In this document: one piece after another, positions 1-8,237 of the stretch | Layout of the letters: every line of letters starts with the position of its first letter | Numbering within the stretch: the stretch's first letter is position 1 | Assembly (NCBI GenBank): GCA_013003555.1 | Contig: JABDIV010000063.1 | Location: forward strand, 1-38,140 | Source of the DNA: Flavobacteriaceae bacterium | GTDB lineage: Bacteria; Bacteroidota; Bacteroidia; Flavobacteriales; Flavobacteriaceae | DNA: 38,140 nt | Reading direction: 5' to 3' | Program-made: the position numbers and the translations under genes | Notes under the pieces: generated by a model | Told to the model about the DNA's origin: nothing | What the model saw: the letters and a program-made list of their open reading frames with translations, nothing else | Database searches by the model: none

Positions 1-1
1 G

Positions 2-382
2 GCGTTTGATATGGCACAAAAAAAGAAAGTCGGAATTATTGTAAAAATTCCGTTGGATTCCGGTTGGCTTTCAGGAAAATATAACGCCGATAGTTTATTT
101 AATGATATACGAAATCGATGGTCAAGAACTGATATTAAAACAAGAGCTGCCTTAATAGAGCGAATAAAAACTATTATCGGTTATGAAGAAGATCTGCCGC
201 AAACAGCCATTTCGTTTTGCCTGGCGTATGAAGCTGTTTCAACAGTTATTCCCGGGAACACTACTATCGACCAGTTAAACGCCAACATCAAAAGTGTCCA
301 TGCGCCCATTTCAACAAAATTGGTTAAAAGATTGGAGGCGTTTTATGAAAATGAAGTGAAGGCGCTCCATCTACCATGGTGA
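2..382 (+). CDS. Aldo/keto reductase, 3' end only
   Basis: The reading frame is open from the window edge, so the gene is cut at its 5' end; the internal Met at base 11 is not the true start. The visible 127 residues match the C-terminal third of NADPH-dependent aldo/keto reductases. They include a V-K-I-P-L-D-S-G-W-L-S-G-K-Y stretch, the loop after the barrel strand that shapes the cofactor pocket, and a closing helix region with the 'PGNTTIDQLNANI' pattern typical of family members. The enzyme would reduce carbonyls in the cytoplasm; its substrate cannot be read from this fragment. The catalytic Asp-Tyr-Lys-His residues lie upstream of the window. The family call is good, the subfamily is unknown. 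Confidence 0.8.
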   Translation, partial: AFDMAQKKKVGIIVKIPLDSGWLSGKYNADSLFNDIRNRWSRTDIKTRAALIERIKTIIGYEEDLPQTAISFCLAYEAVSTVIPGNTTIDQLNANIKSVHAPISTKLVKRLEAFYENEVKALHLPW

Positions 383-640
383 TGACTGTTTCAGTTTCCA
401 ATAAATACTAACATTGACCAAACTCCTCGTTTAATGCCGGATTTGTTTATTATTTAAGAATGGTCCGCAATATATTCCAGGATAAACCAGTATCATCATT
501 GTTCTTATTTTTATAGAACATCCGGAAGGGTTTTGACTTTCAAAAGCATCGGCCTTTTGTTAACTTCATTAATTACGAATTACAATACTGTTCCGTAACA
601 ATTTGTATTTTTAACGTTGCCGAAGAAACCACAAAACACT

Positions 641-1180
641 ATGATTAAAATCAATATCACGAAAATAACCCTTGCTCAAATAATAGCAGTGCTTATTTTT
701 CTTTTATCATTCGAAAATTACGCGCAAAACCAATCCATTGATTCGCCTGCAAACATTGTAATTTCTGAAGATTTAGAAATCATCCTGGGTGAATGGACCG
801 GATCATTAACCTATATCGATTATGGTTCAAATAAGCCCTATACCATGCCTGCAAATCTGAGCGTAAAAAAAGGAAAAAATAAAAATCAGCTTTTGCTTTA
901 CAACATCTATCCTAATGAACCTAAAGCTAATAGTAAAGATAAAATTACCCTATCAAAAAAGGGTGATCGATTAAACAATAAAATGATCATTTCAAGGGAA
1001 AAGTTATCGAACGGGCAAGTTCAGATCACAACCGAATATTTCGGTAAGGACAACAACAAGAAAGCCACCATTCGAAATATATATCTCCTTGGTAAAAATC
1101 AGTTTATCATAAAGAAGGAAGTTAGATTTGAGAATTCCGATGAATGGCTGAAAAGAAATGAATACAATTTTAAGAGATAA
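641..1180 (+). CDS. Secreted protein of unknown function
   Basis: I chose the ATG at 641, which begins M-I-K-I-N-I-T-K and is followed by a hydrophobic stretch and an A-Q-N signal cleavage site at about residue 29. An in-frame TTG at 617 would only add eight charged residues. The mature part of about 150 residues is rich in beta-strand patterns. It opens with 'ILGEWTGSLTYIDYGS', which resembles lipocalin-like or heavy-metal-resistance-type beta-barrel domains that start with G-x-W-x-G. No catalytic motif is visible. It stands alone, 258 bases from the previous gene and 260 from the next. The periplasmic or exported location is supported by the signal peptide; the function is unknown. Confidence 0.7.
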   Translation: MIKINITKITLAQIIAVLIFLLSFENYAQNQSIDSPANIVISEDLEIILGEWTGSLTYIDYGSNKPYTMPANLSVKKGKNKNQLLLYNIYPNEPKANSKDKITLSKKGDRLNNKMIISREKLSNGQVQITTEYFGKDNNKKATIRNIYLLGKNQFIIKKEVRFENSDEWLKRNEYNFKR

Positions 1181-1440
1181 GATATTCCATCATTTAAAAA
1201 AATATTTTTACTTCGCATCGAAATTGAAATATCTGAACTTCAGAAATTACATAAAATCTATTAGTCTCATTAATATGCCGACTGAAACAAATCAATTCTG
1301 TCCGTATGATTGTTATGCGATTAAGAAGCAGGATAAAGATTGCAGTATGAAAGTAATAACCGTTTTACCATGATAAAGATGAATAGACTTAAGTATTCGA
1401 TTGATATATATGCCCTAATCTCAACATACAATCACAGAAA

Positions 1441-2376
1441 ATGAATCAACATAATACGCCATTAGCCCATCGTATAGAAGAACTAATAAAACAACAGACC
1501 GAGGTTGGAATTGTGGCCGATTATTTTGCTTCAAATAATCAGCATCCGAATATTTATTATGTTCCAATCGGTTCGGATAATACATTTATATGTCAGGTAA
1601 ATCCAATGCGTGATCCTGCTAAACGAGCGGTTTTAAAAAAAGGTAAAAAAGGCTGTTTTTTATGCGAGGAAAATATGCCCGATGAGGAGATCGGGATACA
1701 ATTAGATCAGAACTGGAAGATGTATCCTAATCCGAGACCCTATGAAAAGAATCATACCGTTTTGGTTTTAATGAAGACGGAAAATTATCACCCGTTTCAA
1801 ATAATTGATAACAAAGATTATCTTACTAAAGCCATTGACATTATATGGCAACTCGGTTATGAAGAAAAAAGATCCGATTTTAATTTAACCTTTAATTCAA
1901 TAAAAGCAGGAGCATCATCCCGGCATTTTCACTACCAAATTTTTGAATGCGATCTTCCAATTCTGAATTTTCCGGTTGATTTTAAAAAGGACGGCCCTGT
2001 AAAAGTTGGTGATATTCCCGAGTATCCGGCAAGCGTTTATGTCATCGAAGGAAAAGATAAGGGCGTTATTTCATCTGAAGTATGGCTAATATTAGATAAA
2101 TTAAACACCTATGGTAATCGTTATATACCATATGTAATACTATTCAAGGTAGTAGATGGGAATATCCGCGTTTATATCTTTCCGCGTAATGCCGAAATAC
2201 CGGCAGATTTTGATTCCGATTTAATCAATACCAAGTTCGGTGTCTGTGAAATGTCAGGTATGACCATAGTTTATAACGATTCTATGGCTAAAAAGATAGA
2301 CCTGAAATTATTTGAAAAATCTTTAAAAGCCGCATCTAACCGTTCAATTTTAAAAGCGATAAATTCTTTTGACTAA
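1441..2376 (+). CDS. DUF4922/HIT-like nucleotidyltransferase or phosphorylase
   Basis: This 311-residue protein has the hallmarks of the HIT/GalT superfamily. They are a C-F-L-C pair (Cys72, Cys75) in 'GCFLCEENMP', a nucleotide-loop segment N-P-R-P-Y-E-K-N-H (97-105), and the active-site block 'AGASSRHFHYQ', where His162-x-His164-x-Gln166 matches the H-x-H-x-Q motif of GalT-type enzymes. The order and spacing agree with the DUF4922 family, which is common in Bacteroidota and related to GDP-glucose phosphorylase and Ap4A phosphorylase. Such enzymes move nucleotidyl groups between sugar or nucleotide phosphates through a His adduct. The substrate here is unknown. The following GH13 glucosidase and epimerase-like genes suggest a sugar-nucleotide role, which is inference. 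Confidence 0.75.
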   Translation: MNQHNTPLAHRIEELIKQQTEVGIVADYFASNNQHPNIYYVPIGSDNTFICQVNPMRDPAKRAVLKKGKKGCFLCEENMPDEEIGIQLDQNWKMYPNPRPYEKNHTVLVLMKTENYHPFQIIDNKDYLTKAIDIIWQLGYEEKRSDFNLTFNSIKAGASSRHFHYQIFECDLPILNFPVDFKKDGPVKVGDIPEYPASVYVIEGKDKGVISSEVWLILDKLNTYGNRYIPYVILFKVVDGNIRVYIFPRNAEIPADFDSDLINTKFGVCEMSGMTIVYNDSMAKKIDLKLFEKSLKAASNRSILKAINSFD

Positions 2377-2637
2377 ATCTTATACTTTTTTAATTACCCT
2401 TTTGGTAATCTTTGGCTTTTCTTGTTCCCATGCCCAGGATTGGGCTAACCTGAAGCGATATTAAGAGGAGAATGGAGAAATAATACCAGTCATAAAAATT
2501 TTGGGTTTAGCGGAGTACCTGGCTTGGTAATTATCGATAAAAAAGGACATATCCGACTTAAACATGAAGGGTATAATCAAGCGGAAAATTTAAAAAATAC
2601 GTTGATTCCCTTACTTGTTGAGCTGTTAAATAAATAA
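2369..2637 (+). pseudogene. Decayed redoxin/thioredoxin-like gene with internal deletion
   Basis: Two coding remnants in different frames lie here. The first starts at a TTG at 2369, inside the end of the DUF4922 gene, and encodes a signal-peptide-like segment ending F-S-C-S-H-A-Q-D-W-A-N before a stop at 2462-2464. The second is open from about 2449 to 2637 in another frame. It reads as the C-terminal part of a thioredoxin-fold protein, with 'FGFSGVPGLVIIDKKGHIR' carrying the cis-proline loop (V-P-G) and the following beta-strand, then a closing helix. The middle of the protein, including the C-x-x-C active site, is missing. The simplest reading is a TlpA- or AhpC/TSA-like exported oxidoreductase that lost its core by deletion and a frameshift near 2446-2449. 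A sequencing error cannot explain the missing core. Confidence 0.65.
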
Positions 2638-2690
2638 AAATACTTTAAGAATTGCAGTATTGTTAAGGACAAGTTGTTGTCGTAAAATTC

Positions 2691-2726
2691 ATTAGATTAG
2701 TCAGATAAATTTTCAGTAAATCTAAT
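2691..2726. repeat. 8-bp perfect inverted repeat upstream of the GH13 gene
   Basis: ATTAGATT (2691-2698) is repeated in inverse as AATCTAAT (2719-2726) with a 20-base spacer. It lies 63 bases before the GH13 start codon. The spacing is long for a hairpin but suits a dimeric regulator contacting two half-sites. No T-run follows, so it is not an obvious terminator. In AT-rich DNA an 8-bp palindrome can arise by chance. Confidence 0.3.
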
Positions 2727-2788
2727 TAATGAAACTCGCTGAAACCGGATCAATCTCAAAATTGGTTACTTACTTTTAATATCACATC

Positions 2789-4522
2789 ATGAAAAAGTTA
2801 TTTATTGTTTCATTCCTTATCCTTGTAATCATAGGCTGCAATAACGCACCAAAAGAAATAAACCTAGAAAAGGCAATTGACAAAACATGGTGGAAGGAAG
2901 GTATTCTCTACCAGATATATCCTCAGAGTTTTAAGGATACAAATGGTGATGGATTTGGAGATTTCAAAGGTGTAACAGAAGGATTGGATTATTTGGAAAG
3001 CCTTGGGATTTCGATGGTCTGGATGAATCCATTTTTTCAATCACCACTTGTAGATAACGGCTACGACGTTAGTGATTACAAAGAAATTCACCCACGTTAT
3101 GGCAACATGGAAGATTTCGACGCCATGCTTGCAGGCATGCATGAGCGCGGTATAAAATTTGTCCTTGATGTGGTGGTAAACCATAGCAGTAACGAACATG
3201 AATGGTTCAAACAATCAAGAAGTTCGAGAGACAATCCTTATCGCGAATATTATCACTGGTGGCCAGCCGAAAACGGAGAACCGCCATACCGGCATAGTTT
3301 ATTTGATCCGGAAGGGGCCTGGGAATACGATGCTCTAACCGATGCGTATTACCTCCATACTTTTGCCGAAGAGCAGCCCGATTTGAATTGGGAGAATCCA
3401 AAAGTGCGGCAGGAGGTTTATGATATCATGAGATTCTGGGCCGATAAGGGTGTTGATGGATTCAGAATGGATGCATTTCAATTTGCAAGTAAGGACACAA
3501 CATTCCCGGAATGGCCTGAAGGACATGAAAAAGATTTTATCAAGTGGTATGGCATGAGACCGCAATTGCATGACTACCTGAAAGAAATGTATGATGAGGT
3601 GATCAGTCAATATGATGTCTTTGCGGTGTCTGAAGGCGCTGGAAGTACTTTCCAGGATGCGCATGATCTGGTAGATAGCGACCGAAATGAGCTTCAAATG
3701 GCTTACCATTTTGAGACCGTTGATATGTCAAGAACACCTGATGGCTATACCCTGGATGAATTCAGGGAAGTCTTTTCACGCTGGGATAAAGCCTTTGCCG
3801 AAGAAGGATGGATTGCGATATTTCTTTCGAACCATGACAATTCAAGATTGGTATCAAGGTTTGGAAATGACAATCCCGAATTCAGAACTGTTTCTACTCA
3901 AATGCTAAATACCTTTCTTCTTAGTATGAGAGGAACGCCATACACCTACTACGGTGATGAATTGGGTATGACCAATATCGATATGCCAACCATTGAAGAG
4001 TACGTCGATATAGACGCAATTGGCAAATACAAGTCAGCTGTGGCTGCCGGTGATGATCTTGATGAATTCATGAATGAACTGAATTACAGCTCTCGTGAAA
4101 ACGGACGAACACCTATGCAATGGAATGATTCTGAGAATGCCGGTTTCACGAACGGTACACCTTGGAAAAGAGTAAATGAAAATTATACAATTATAAATGT
4201 CGAAGCCCAGGAAAAGGATCAGAATAGCGTCTTAAACCATTTTCGGAGAATGGCAAAACTAAGAAATGAAAACAATGTTCTTGTTTATGGCGAATATCAA
4301 TTACTTCTGGAAGAACATCCTGATATATATGCCTATACCAGGGAACTTGGCGATGAAAAATGGTTGGTGCTTTTGAATTTTTCCGAATCGAATTCAAACA
4401 TTGAATTACCCGAACTCGATGGTATCGATACGGCAAAGATCAATAATTACGACGATGTTCTCTTAGATGGAAATAGCATGGAAATGCTGCCATACCAGGC
4501 GATTATTTTTTCATTAAAGTAA
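2789..4522 (+). CDS. GH13 alpha-glucosidase lipoprotein
   Basis: A lipoprotein signal (Cys17 in I-I-G-C) precedes a full GH13 catalytic barrel. The 'LYQIYPQSFKDTNGDG' entry is typical of the oligosaccharide-glucosidase subfamilies. Conserved region I is D-V-V-V-N-H (127-132); region II is G-F-R-M-D-A with nucleophile Asp228; region III has the acid/base Glu282 in V-S-E-G-A-G; region IV has His349-Asp350 in 'FLSNHDNSRL'. The enzyme should hydrolyse alpha-glucosidic links in short oligosaccharides outside the cytoplasm. In this family the residue after the nucleophile is often Val in alpha-1,6 enzymes; Ala229 here favours alpha-1,4 preference (inference from family knowledge). At 577 residues it is of normal length. 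It is the first intact gene after the redoxin remnant, and an epimerase-like gene follows 131 bases later. Confidence 0.9.
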   Translation: MKKLFIVSFLILVIIGCNNAPKEINLEKAIDKTWWKEGILYQIYPQSFKDTNGDGFGDFKGVTEGLDYLESLGISMVWMNPFFQSPLVDNGYDVSDYKEIHPRYGNMEDFDAMLAGMHERGIKFVLDVVVNHSSNEHEWFKQSRSSRDNPYREYYHWWPAENGEPPYRHSLFDPEGAWEYDALTDAYYLHTFAEEQPDLNWENPKVRQEVYDIMRFWADKGVDGFRMDAFQFASKDTTFPEWPEGHEKDFIKWYGMRPQLHDYLKEMYDEVISQYDVFAVSEGAGSTFQDAHDLVDSDRNELQMAYHFETVDMSRTPDGYTLDEFREVFSRWDKAFAEEGWIAIFLSNHDNSRLVSRFGNDNPEFRTVSTQMLNTFLLSMRGTPYTYYGDELGMTNIDMPTIEEYVDIDAIGKYKSAVAAGDDLDEFMNELNYSSRENGRTPMQWNDSENAGFTNGTPWKRVNENYTIINVEAQEKDQNSVLNHFRRMAKLRNENNVLVYGEYQLLLEEHPDIYAYTRELGDEKWLVLLNFSESNSNIELPELDGIDTAKINNYDDVLLDGNSMEMLPYQAIIFSLK

Positions 4523-4653
4523 AGAGATTCATGTCATCACGAATGTTGAGAAATAATTGAAGACTTGATCTTTATAAACGAGGTATCCTGCATCAATTTT
4601 AAAAAAAGGACTATAAATATCGCCTGGTTTTAAATAGTTAAGATAAAAAAAAA

Positions 4654-5535
4654 ATGGCTCATATATTTAAAAATGAAATTCTGGAAATCCACATCGACAG
4701 TCCCGATGAAGGCTATAACTTTTCAAGATTCGACTGGACCGGCAAAATTGGAACGGTCAAGTTTAAAAATGCCTTTTTAACTGTAACCGAAAAGATCGAT
4801 GGCCGGGCTGAACATCTTTATGGAAAGGGATTTTGTAATGAATTTGGAATCGACACTGCTTTAGGCTTTGATGACGCAAAGAATGGTGATTGGTTTCACA
4901 AGATCGGGATTGGGTTGCTCAGAAAAAATGGCGATGCATATGATTTCAATAACACTTACGAGATTAAACCGGCCCGGTTTAAAACTACTGTTGAATCCGA
5001 AAAACTTATAATCGAATGTTTTTCAGATGATTATAACGGATATTCCTATGTGTTAAAAAAAGAGATCTCGATAAACAAAAATAAATTTTCAATTAAATAT
5101 CTCCTGAAAAATACGGGAGAAAAAAAAATCGTCACCGATGAATATAACCATAATTTCATGGCTATGGATAAGGAACTAATGGGTCCCGATTATAAGATGC
5201 GATTTTCGTTTCAATTAAAACCAGGACAGTTTGGAGAAGCTGTAAATCCTGAACAAAAAATCGTTATGGGACCAGATATGTTGACCTTTAACGGTACACC
5301 TGAAGAACAATTCTTCTATAGCAATATTTCAGGCGATGAACTTGTAGACCCCGAATGGGAATTAATAAACCTAAGAAACAAACTCAGGATTCGCGAATCC
5401 GTTAGTTTTCAAACAAATAAAATAAACCTCTGGGGATGGAAACATGTAATCTGTCCCGAATTATTTATCAGATTGTCTATTAATCCGGGACAATCTGCAG
5501 AATGGTCGCGATACTACACTATCGATTCATTTTAA
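4654..5535 (+). CDS. Aldose-1-epimerase / galactose-mutarotase-like protein
   Basis: This 293-residue protein lacks a signal peptide, so it is probably cytoplasmic. It has the beta-sandwich pattern of the galactose mutarotase-like superfamily, with 'DEYNHNFMAMD' around His166 at the place where these enzymes carry the catalytic His. A second candidate His82 sits in 'GDWFHKIGIGLLRK', and the opening 'RFDWTGKIGTVKF' strand pair is also typical. The expected role is interconversion of sugar anomers or carbohydrate binding. It follows a GH13 glucosidase by 131 bases on the same strand, which fits handling of released sugars. The exact substrate and whether it is active are uncertain. An A-rich tract directly before the ATG stands in for a Shine-Dalgarno sequence. 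Confidence 0.65.
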   Translation: MAHIFKNEILEIHIDSPDEGYNFSRFDWTGKIGTVKFKNAFLTVTEKIDGRAEHLYGKGFCNEFGIDTALGFDDAKNGDWFHKIGIGLLRKNGDAYDFNNTYEIKPARFKTTVESEKLIIECFSDDYNGYSYVLKKEISINKNKFSIKYLLKNTGEKKIVTDEYNHNFMAMDKELMGPDYKMRFSFQLKPGQFGEAVNPEQKIVMGPDMLTFNGTPEEQFFYSNISGDELVDPEWELINLRNKLRIRESVSFQTNKINLWGWKHVICPELFIRLSINPGQSAEWSRYYTIDSF

Positions 5536-5572
5536 TTACCGGACCTACCCCCTTTTTAATTATCGAGTTTTT

Positions 5573-5603
5573 TTGCAATATTCATTTTTATAATTTAACT
5601 TTG
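5573..5603 (+). promoter_or_regulatory. Bacteroidota-type promoter for the 5623-7780 operon
   Basis: TTG at 5573-5575 and TAACTTTG at 5596-5603 are separated by 20 bases. This matches the flavobacterial sigma-A consensus TTG - about 17 to 23 bases - TAnnTTTG. The start codon follows 19 bases after the -10 box, giving a short leader. Confidence 0.6.
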
Positions 5604-5622
5604 TATTTCAAAGTACTTTTAT

Positions 5623-6237
5623 ATGAAAGAAAAATATCTTGACGATCTGAAGGAGATCAAAGACATTATGAATCGATCCTCTCGCTTTATTTCATTGAAT
5701 GGAGCTTCCGGGATCTCGGTTGGCATCATTGCACTTATCGGAGCTTATTTTGCAAATTCTAAGGTCTTTAATGAGTTAGGGAATCTCGATTTAAAGGCGA
5801 TTGAAATACCTCAGGAGTCTTTGAATAATTTGATCCTTATCGCTGTTGGCACCCTCGTTTTAGCCATATTGGCAGCCATTTATTTCACCACAAAAGAGAC
5901 CAAAAAAAGGAATCAAAAAATATGGGACATGCAAACGAAACGACTGGTCATTAATATATCTATTCCTCTTGTTACCGGCGGTGTAATATGTCTTTACTTC
6001 TTACTAAAAGGTTATATCGTTTTAATGGCCCCGTTTACCATGATTTTTCATGGTCTCGCCCTTGTTAATGCCAGCCAGTATACCTTAAAAGAAATTAGAA
6101 TATTGGGGCTTTTATTTATTATAATCGGCTTGTTGGCCATGTTATTTTTAAATCTTGGTCTGTTGTTTTGGGCAATCGGGTTCGGACTTCTTCATATTTT
6201 ATATGGTCTATTCATGCAATTGAAAACTAAGTCGTGA
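5623..6237 (+). CDS. Conserved multi-pass membrane protein (operon with wHTH regulator)
   Basis: The 204-residue product has a charged N-terminal segment, 'MKEKYLDDLKEIKDIMNRSS', followed by about six hydrophobic segments, near residues 28-44, 70-88, 110-128, 130-148, 158-176 and 178-196. It is an inner-membrane protein; no catalytic or transport motif is visible. Its stop codon overlaps the GTG start of the winged-helix regulator by four bases (GTGA), so the genes are translationally coupled. This gene arrangement, a small membrane protein next to a winged-helix regulator, is familiar from flavobacteria. A role in sensing or membrane stress is a guess. A clear promoter lies just upstream. 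Confidence 0.7.
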   Translation: MKEKYLDDLKEIKDIMNRSSRFISLNGASGISVGIIALIGAYFANSKVFNELGNLDLKAIEIPQESLNNLILIAVGTLVLAILAAIYFTTKETKKRNQKIWDMQTKRLVINISIPLVTGGVICLYFLLKGYIVLMAPFTMIFHGLALVNASQYTLKEIRILGLLFIIIGLLAMLFLNLGLLFWAIGFGLLHILYGLFMQLKTKS

Positions 6238-6524
6238 AGGAACTACTGAAGGATTTAGATAAGGCGTTTGAGAATAAAATTCGGATAGGTATCATGTCGG
6301 CGCTCTACGTGAACAAATATCTTGATTTCAATACCCTTAAGAATTTGTTAGGTGTGACAGATGGCAACCTGGCCAGCCATTTGAAATACCTTGAAAAAAG
6401 TGAGTATGTGGTTTACATGAAAGAGTTTTTAGATAGAAAGCCTAATACAAAATATTTTGCTACTCCCCTGGGAAAAAAGGCATTTAAAAAACATATCAAT
6501 GCGATTGAGCAATTACTGAAATGA
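6234..6524 (+). CDS. Winged-helix DNA-binding transcriptional regulator
   Basis: This 96-residue protein is almost entirely one winged-helix domain. Residues 8-25 form the first helix, 'LDFNTLKNLLGVTDGNLASH' is the helix-turn-helix, and the basic wing contains 'FLDRKPNTKYFATPLGKKAF'. This is the layout of the winged-helix family often labelled HTH_27, close to ArsR and MarR. It starts with GTG at 6234, overlapping the upstream stop by four bases, and its own stop overlaps the next ATG by four bases. A one-domain regulator between two membrane proteins probably controls this operon, perhaps autoregulating it. No ligand-binding cysteines are present, so metal sensing of the classic ArsR type is unlikely. 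Confidence 0.85.
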   Translation: MKELLKDLDKAFENKIRIGIMSALYVNKYLDFNTLKNLLGVTDGNLASHLKYLEKSEYVVYMKEFLDRKPNTKYFATPLGKKAFKKHINAIEQLLK

Positions 6525-7780
6525 AAAACAAGATTAAAGACAACATTGGAAACCCGGAACAACTGGAACAATTATACCGGGCTGATAAGAAGGGATTTGA
6601 AAAAGCTTTTCTTGAAATCTATCCTCAAATTTCAGATTATACGATTTCGGACTTTTGGAAAACGCGCTTGGAATTTAAGTCAGAAAAAGAGGAGGCTGTC
6701 AGGATTAAAAGAAAGGATATACTTCTTTTGATTGTGGCCTGTCTGGTTACAGGTCTTTTGATTAAAATACCCCAGTTGTTTGATATCGATTTGGTCAAAT
6801 CATTTTTTTATGAAAAAAATACCGGTCTTATTACTTTATTCGGCCTGTCTTTATATGCCTTCCTAACCAAGGATGCTCTTAAAATTAAACATGTACTTAT
6901 TTCGGCAGCGGTTTTTATCGTGTCTGCCATCTATATAAATATATTGCCATCAACCGAAACCAGTGATTCCGTTGTACTGGCATTTATTCATCTCCCACTG
7001 ATGATATGGTGCCTGTATGGATTAATTTTTATTGACTTTGATTCCCGGGAAAAGATTAAACGCATGGACTATATCAAGTATAATGGTGACCTGGCTGTGT
7101 TATTAGCATTAATAGCAATTGCCGGTGGAATATTGACTGCCCTGACCATTGGTCTGTTTTCGGCCATAGAAATAAATATTGAGGATTTTTATTTTGAACA
7201 TATTGTTATTTGGGGCCTGGTATCTGCACCTATTGTAGCCACTTACATCGTTCGAAAATTTCCTTTTGTAGTCAATAATATCGCTCCTATAATTGCCAAT
7301 ATCTTTAGTCCGCTTGTATTGATAACCCTGATTATTTACCTGGTTAGCATTCCGATTAGCGGCAAAGATCCTTACAATGACAGGGATTTCTTAATCGTAT
7401 TCAACCTCATGCTCCTGGGTGTTATGGCAATTATCGTTTTTTCAGTTTCGGAAATTTCGATTAAGCGAAAACAACGCTTTACCGAACGGATTCTGCTTGC
7501 ACTTACTATTGTTACCTTGATCATTGACCTTGTGGCCCTATCGGCCATCGTTTATCGTCTCGGCGAATTTGGTTTTACCCCAAACCGAACCGTTGTACTT
7601 GGTTCAAATCTTCTGATTTTTGGAAATTTAATTCTCATCCTGATTGATCTGTACCGGGTTAACTTTAAAAATAAAAAACTAAATCATGTTGAATTAACCA
7701 TTGCTAGATATTTGCCGGTTTACGCAGTCTGGACAATTTTTGTGGTTTTTGGACTTCCCCTTCTTTATGGATTAAAATAA
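6521..7780 (+). CDS. DUF4153-like multi-pass membrane protein
   Basis: The 419-residue product has a soluble N-terminal part of about 65 residues, including 'YPQISDYTISDFWKTRLEFK', followed by about ten to eleven hydrophobic segments from residue 66 to the end. Layout and composition match DUF4153-type integral membrane proteins of Bacteroidota. No charged intramembrane motif points to transport or catalysis. The ATG overlaps the regulator's stop by four bases (ATGA), so it is the last gene of the three-gene operon that begins at 5623. The soluble segment could be the partner surface for the winged-helix protein, which is speculative. The function is unknown. Confidence 0.65.
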   Translation: MKNKIKDNIGNPEQLEQLYRADKKGFEKAFLEIYPQISDYTISDFWKTRLEFKSEKEEAVRIKRKDILLLIVACLVTGLLIKIPQLFDIDLVKSFFYEKNTGLITLFGLSLYAFLTKDALKIKHVLISAAVFIVSAIYINILPSTETSDSVVLAFIHLPLMIWCLYGLIFIDFDSREKIKRMDYIKYNGDLAVLLALIAIAGGILTALTIGLFSAIEINIEDFYFEHIVIWGLVSAPIVATYIVRKFPFVVNNIAPIIANIFSPLVLITLIIYLVSIPISGKDPYNDRDFLIVFNLMLLGVMAIIVFSVSEISIKRKQRFTERILLALTIVTLIIDLVALSAIVYRLGEFGFTPNRTVVLGSNLLIFGNLILILIDLYRVNFKNKKLNHVELTIARYLPVYAVWTIFVVFGLPLLYGLK

Positions 7781-7828
7781 ATTGTAATCATTTGAAACAA
7801 AATCCGGCATCCTTTAAATAATTAAATT

Positions 7829-8215
7829 ATGAAACTAAGAATTCTGATTATCCTCTTGCTATTTTATGGTTTAGCCTGTAAACATGAAAATGGCGAAACA
7901 CCGGTTTCTACGAATACAGAGACCTTAACTCAAATGGAATTTGATAAGGAAAAATGGCGCGTAAAGGATGGCAAAGATTATCCATACAGGGACCAAATGC
8001 TCAACGCCGTAATCTACAACGACTCAATCCGGGACCTCAATAGAGCGGAAATTATAGAACTGCTCGGGGAGCCTTCATATTACAGGGACGACAAGAATTT
8101 TTTGTATTACCGAATCAATGAAACCAATATCGGATTCTGGACCTTACACACAAAAACAATGGTGATAAAACTAACCGATAAAAACATCGTCGAATGGATT
8201 AAGATCCATGAATGA
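7829..8215 (+). CDS. Small lipoprotein with a BamE/SmpA-like domain
   Basis: A lipoprotein signal peptide ends at Cys17 (L-A-C) and leaves a mature protein of about 112 residues. The C-terminal part has the SmpA/OmlA (BamE-like) pattern: a helix 'RDLNRAEIIELLGEPSYYRD', where a G-x-P turn follows the helix, then two to three strands with 'LYYRI' and a final V-E-W-I-K strand. Proteins with this fold are envelope lipoproteins that often bind other proteins. It is short and sits alone, 48 bases after the DUF4153-like gene, so it may be cotranscribed. It converges with the SulP gene with only 22 bases between them. The specific role is unknown. Confidence 0.7.
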   Translation: MKLRILIILLLFYGLACKHENGETPVSTNTETLTQMEFDKEKWRVKDGKDYPYRDQMLNAVIYNDSIRDLNRAEIIELLGEPSYYRDDKNFLYYRINETNIGFWTLHTKTMVIKLTDKNIVEWIKIHE

Positions 8216-8237
8216 TTTTAGGGAATCCGAAACCTAT

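Noticed and set aside
498..518. TGTTCT/AGAACA palindrome in the 383-640 gap
   Set aside because: A six-base arm with nine-base loop and no T-run is common by chance in AT-rich DNA.
1158..1373. 71-codon frame after the secreted protein gene
   Set aside because: It overlaps the end of the preceding gene, has no initiation context and its composition is not protein-like; I see no homology hint.
3207..3709. Long antisense frames inside the GH13 gene
   Set aside because: They lie on the opposite strand of a clear, fully conserved gene and carry no family motif; they are shadow frames.
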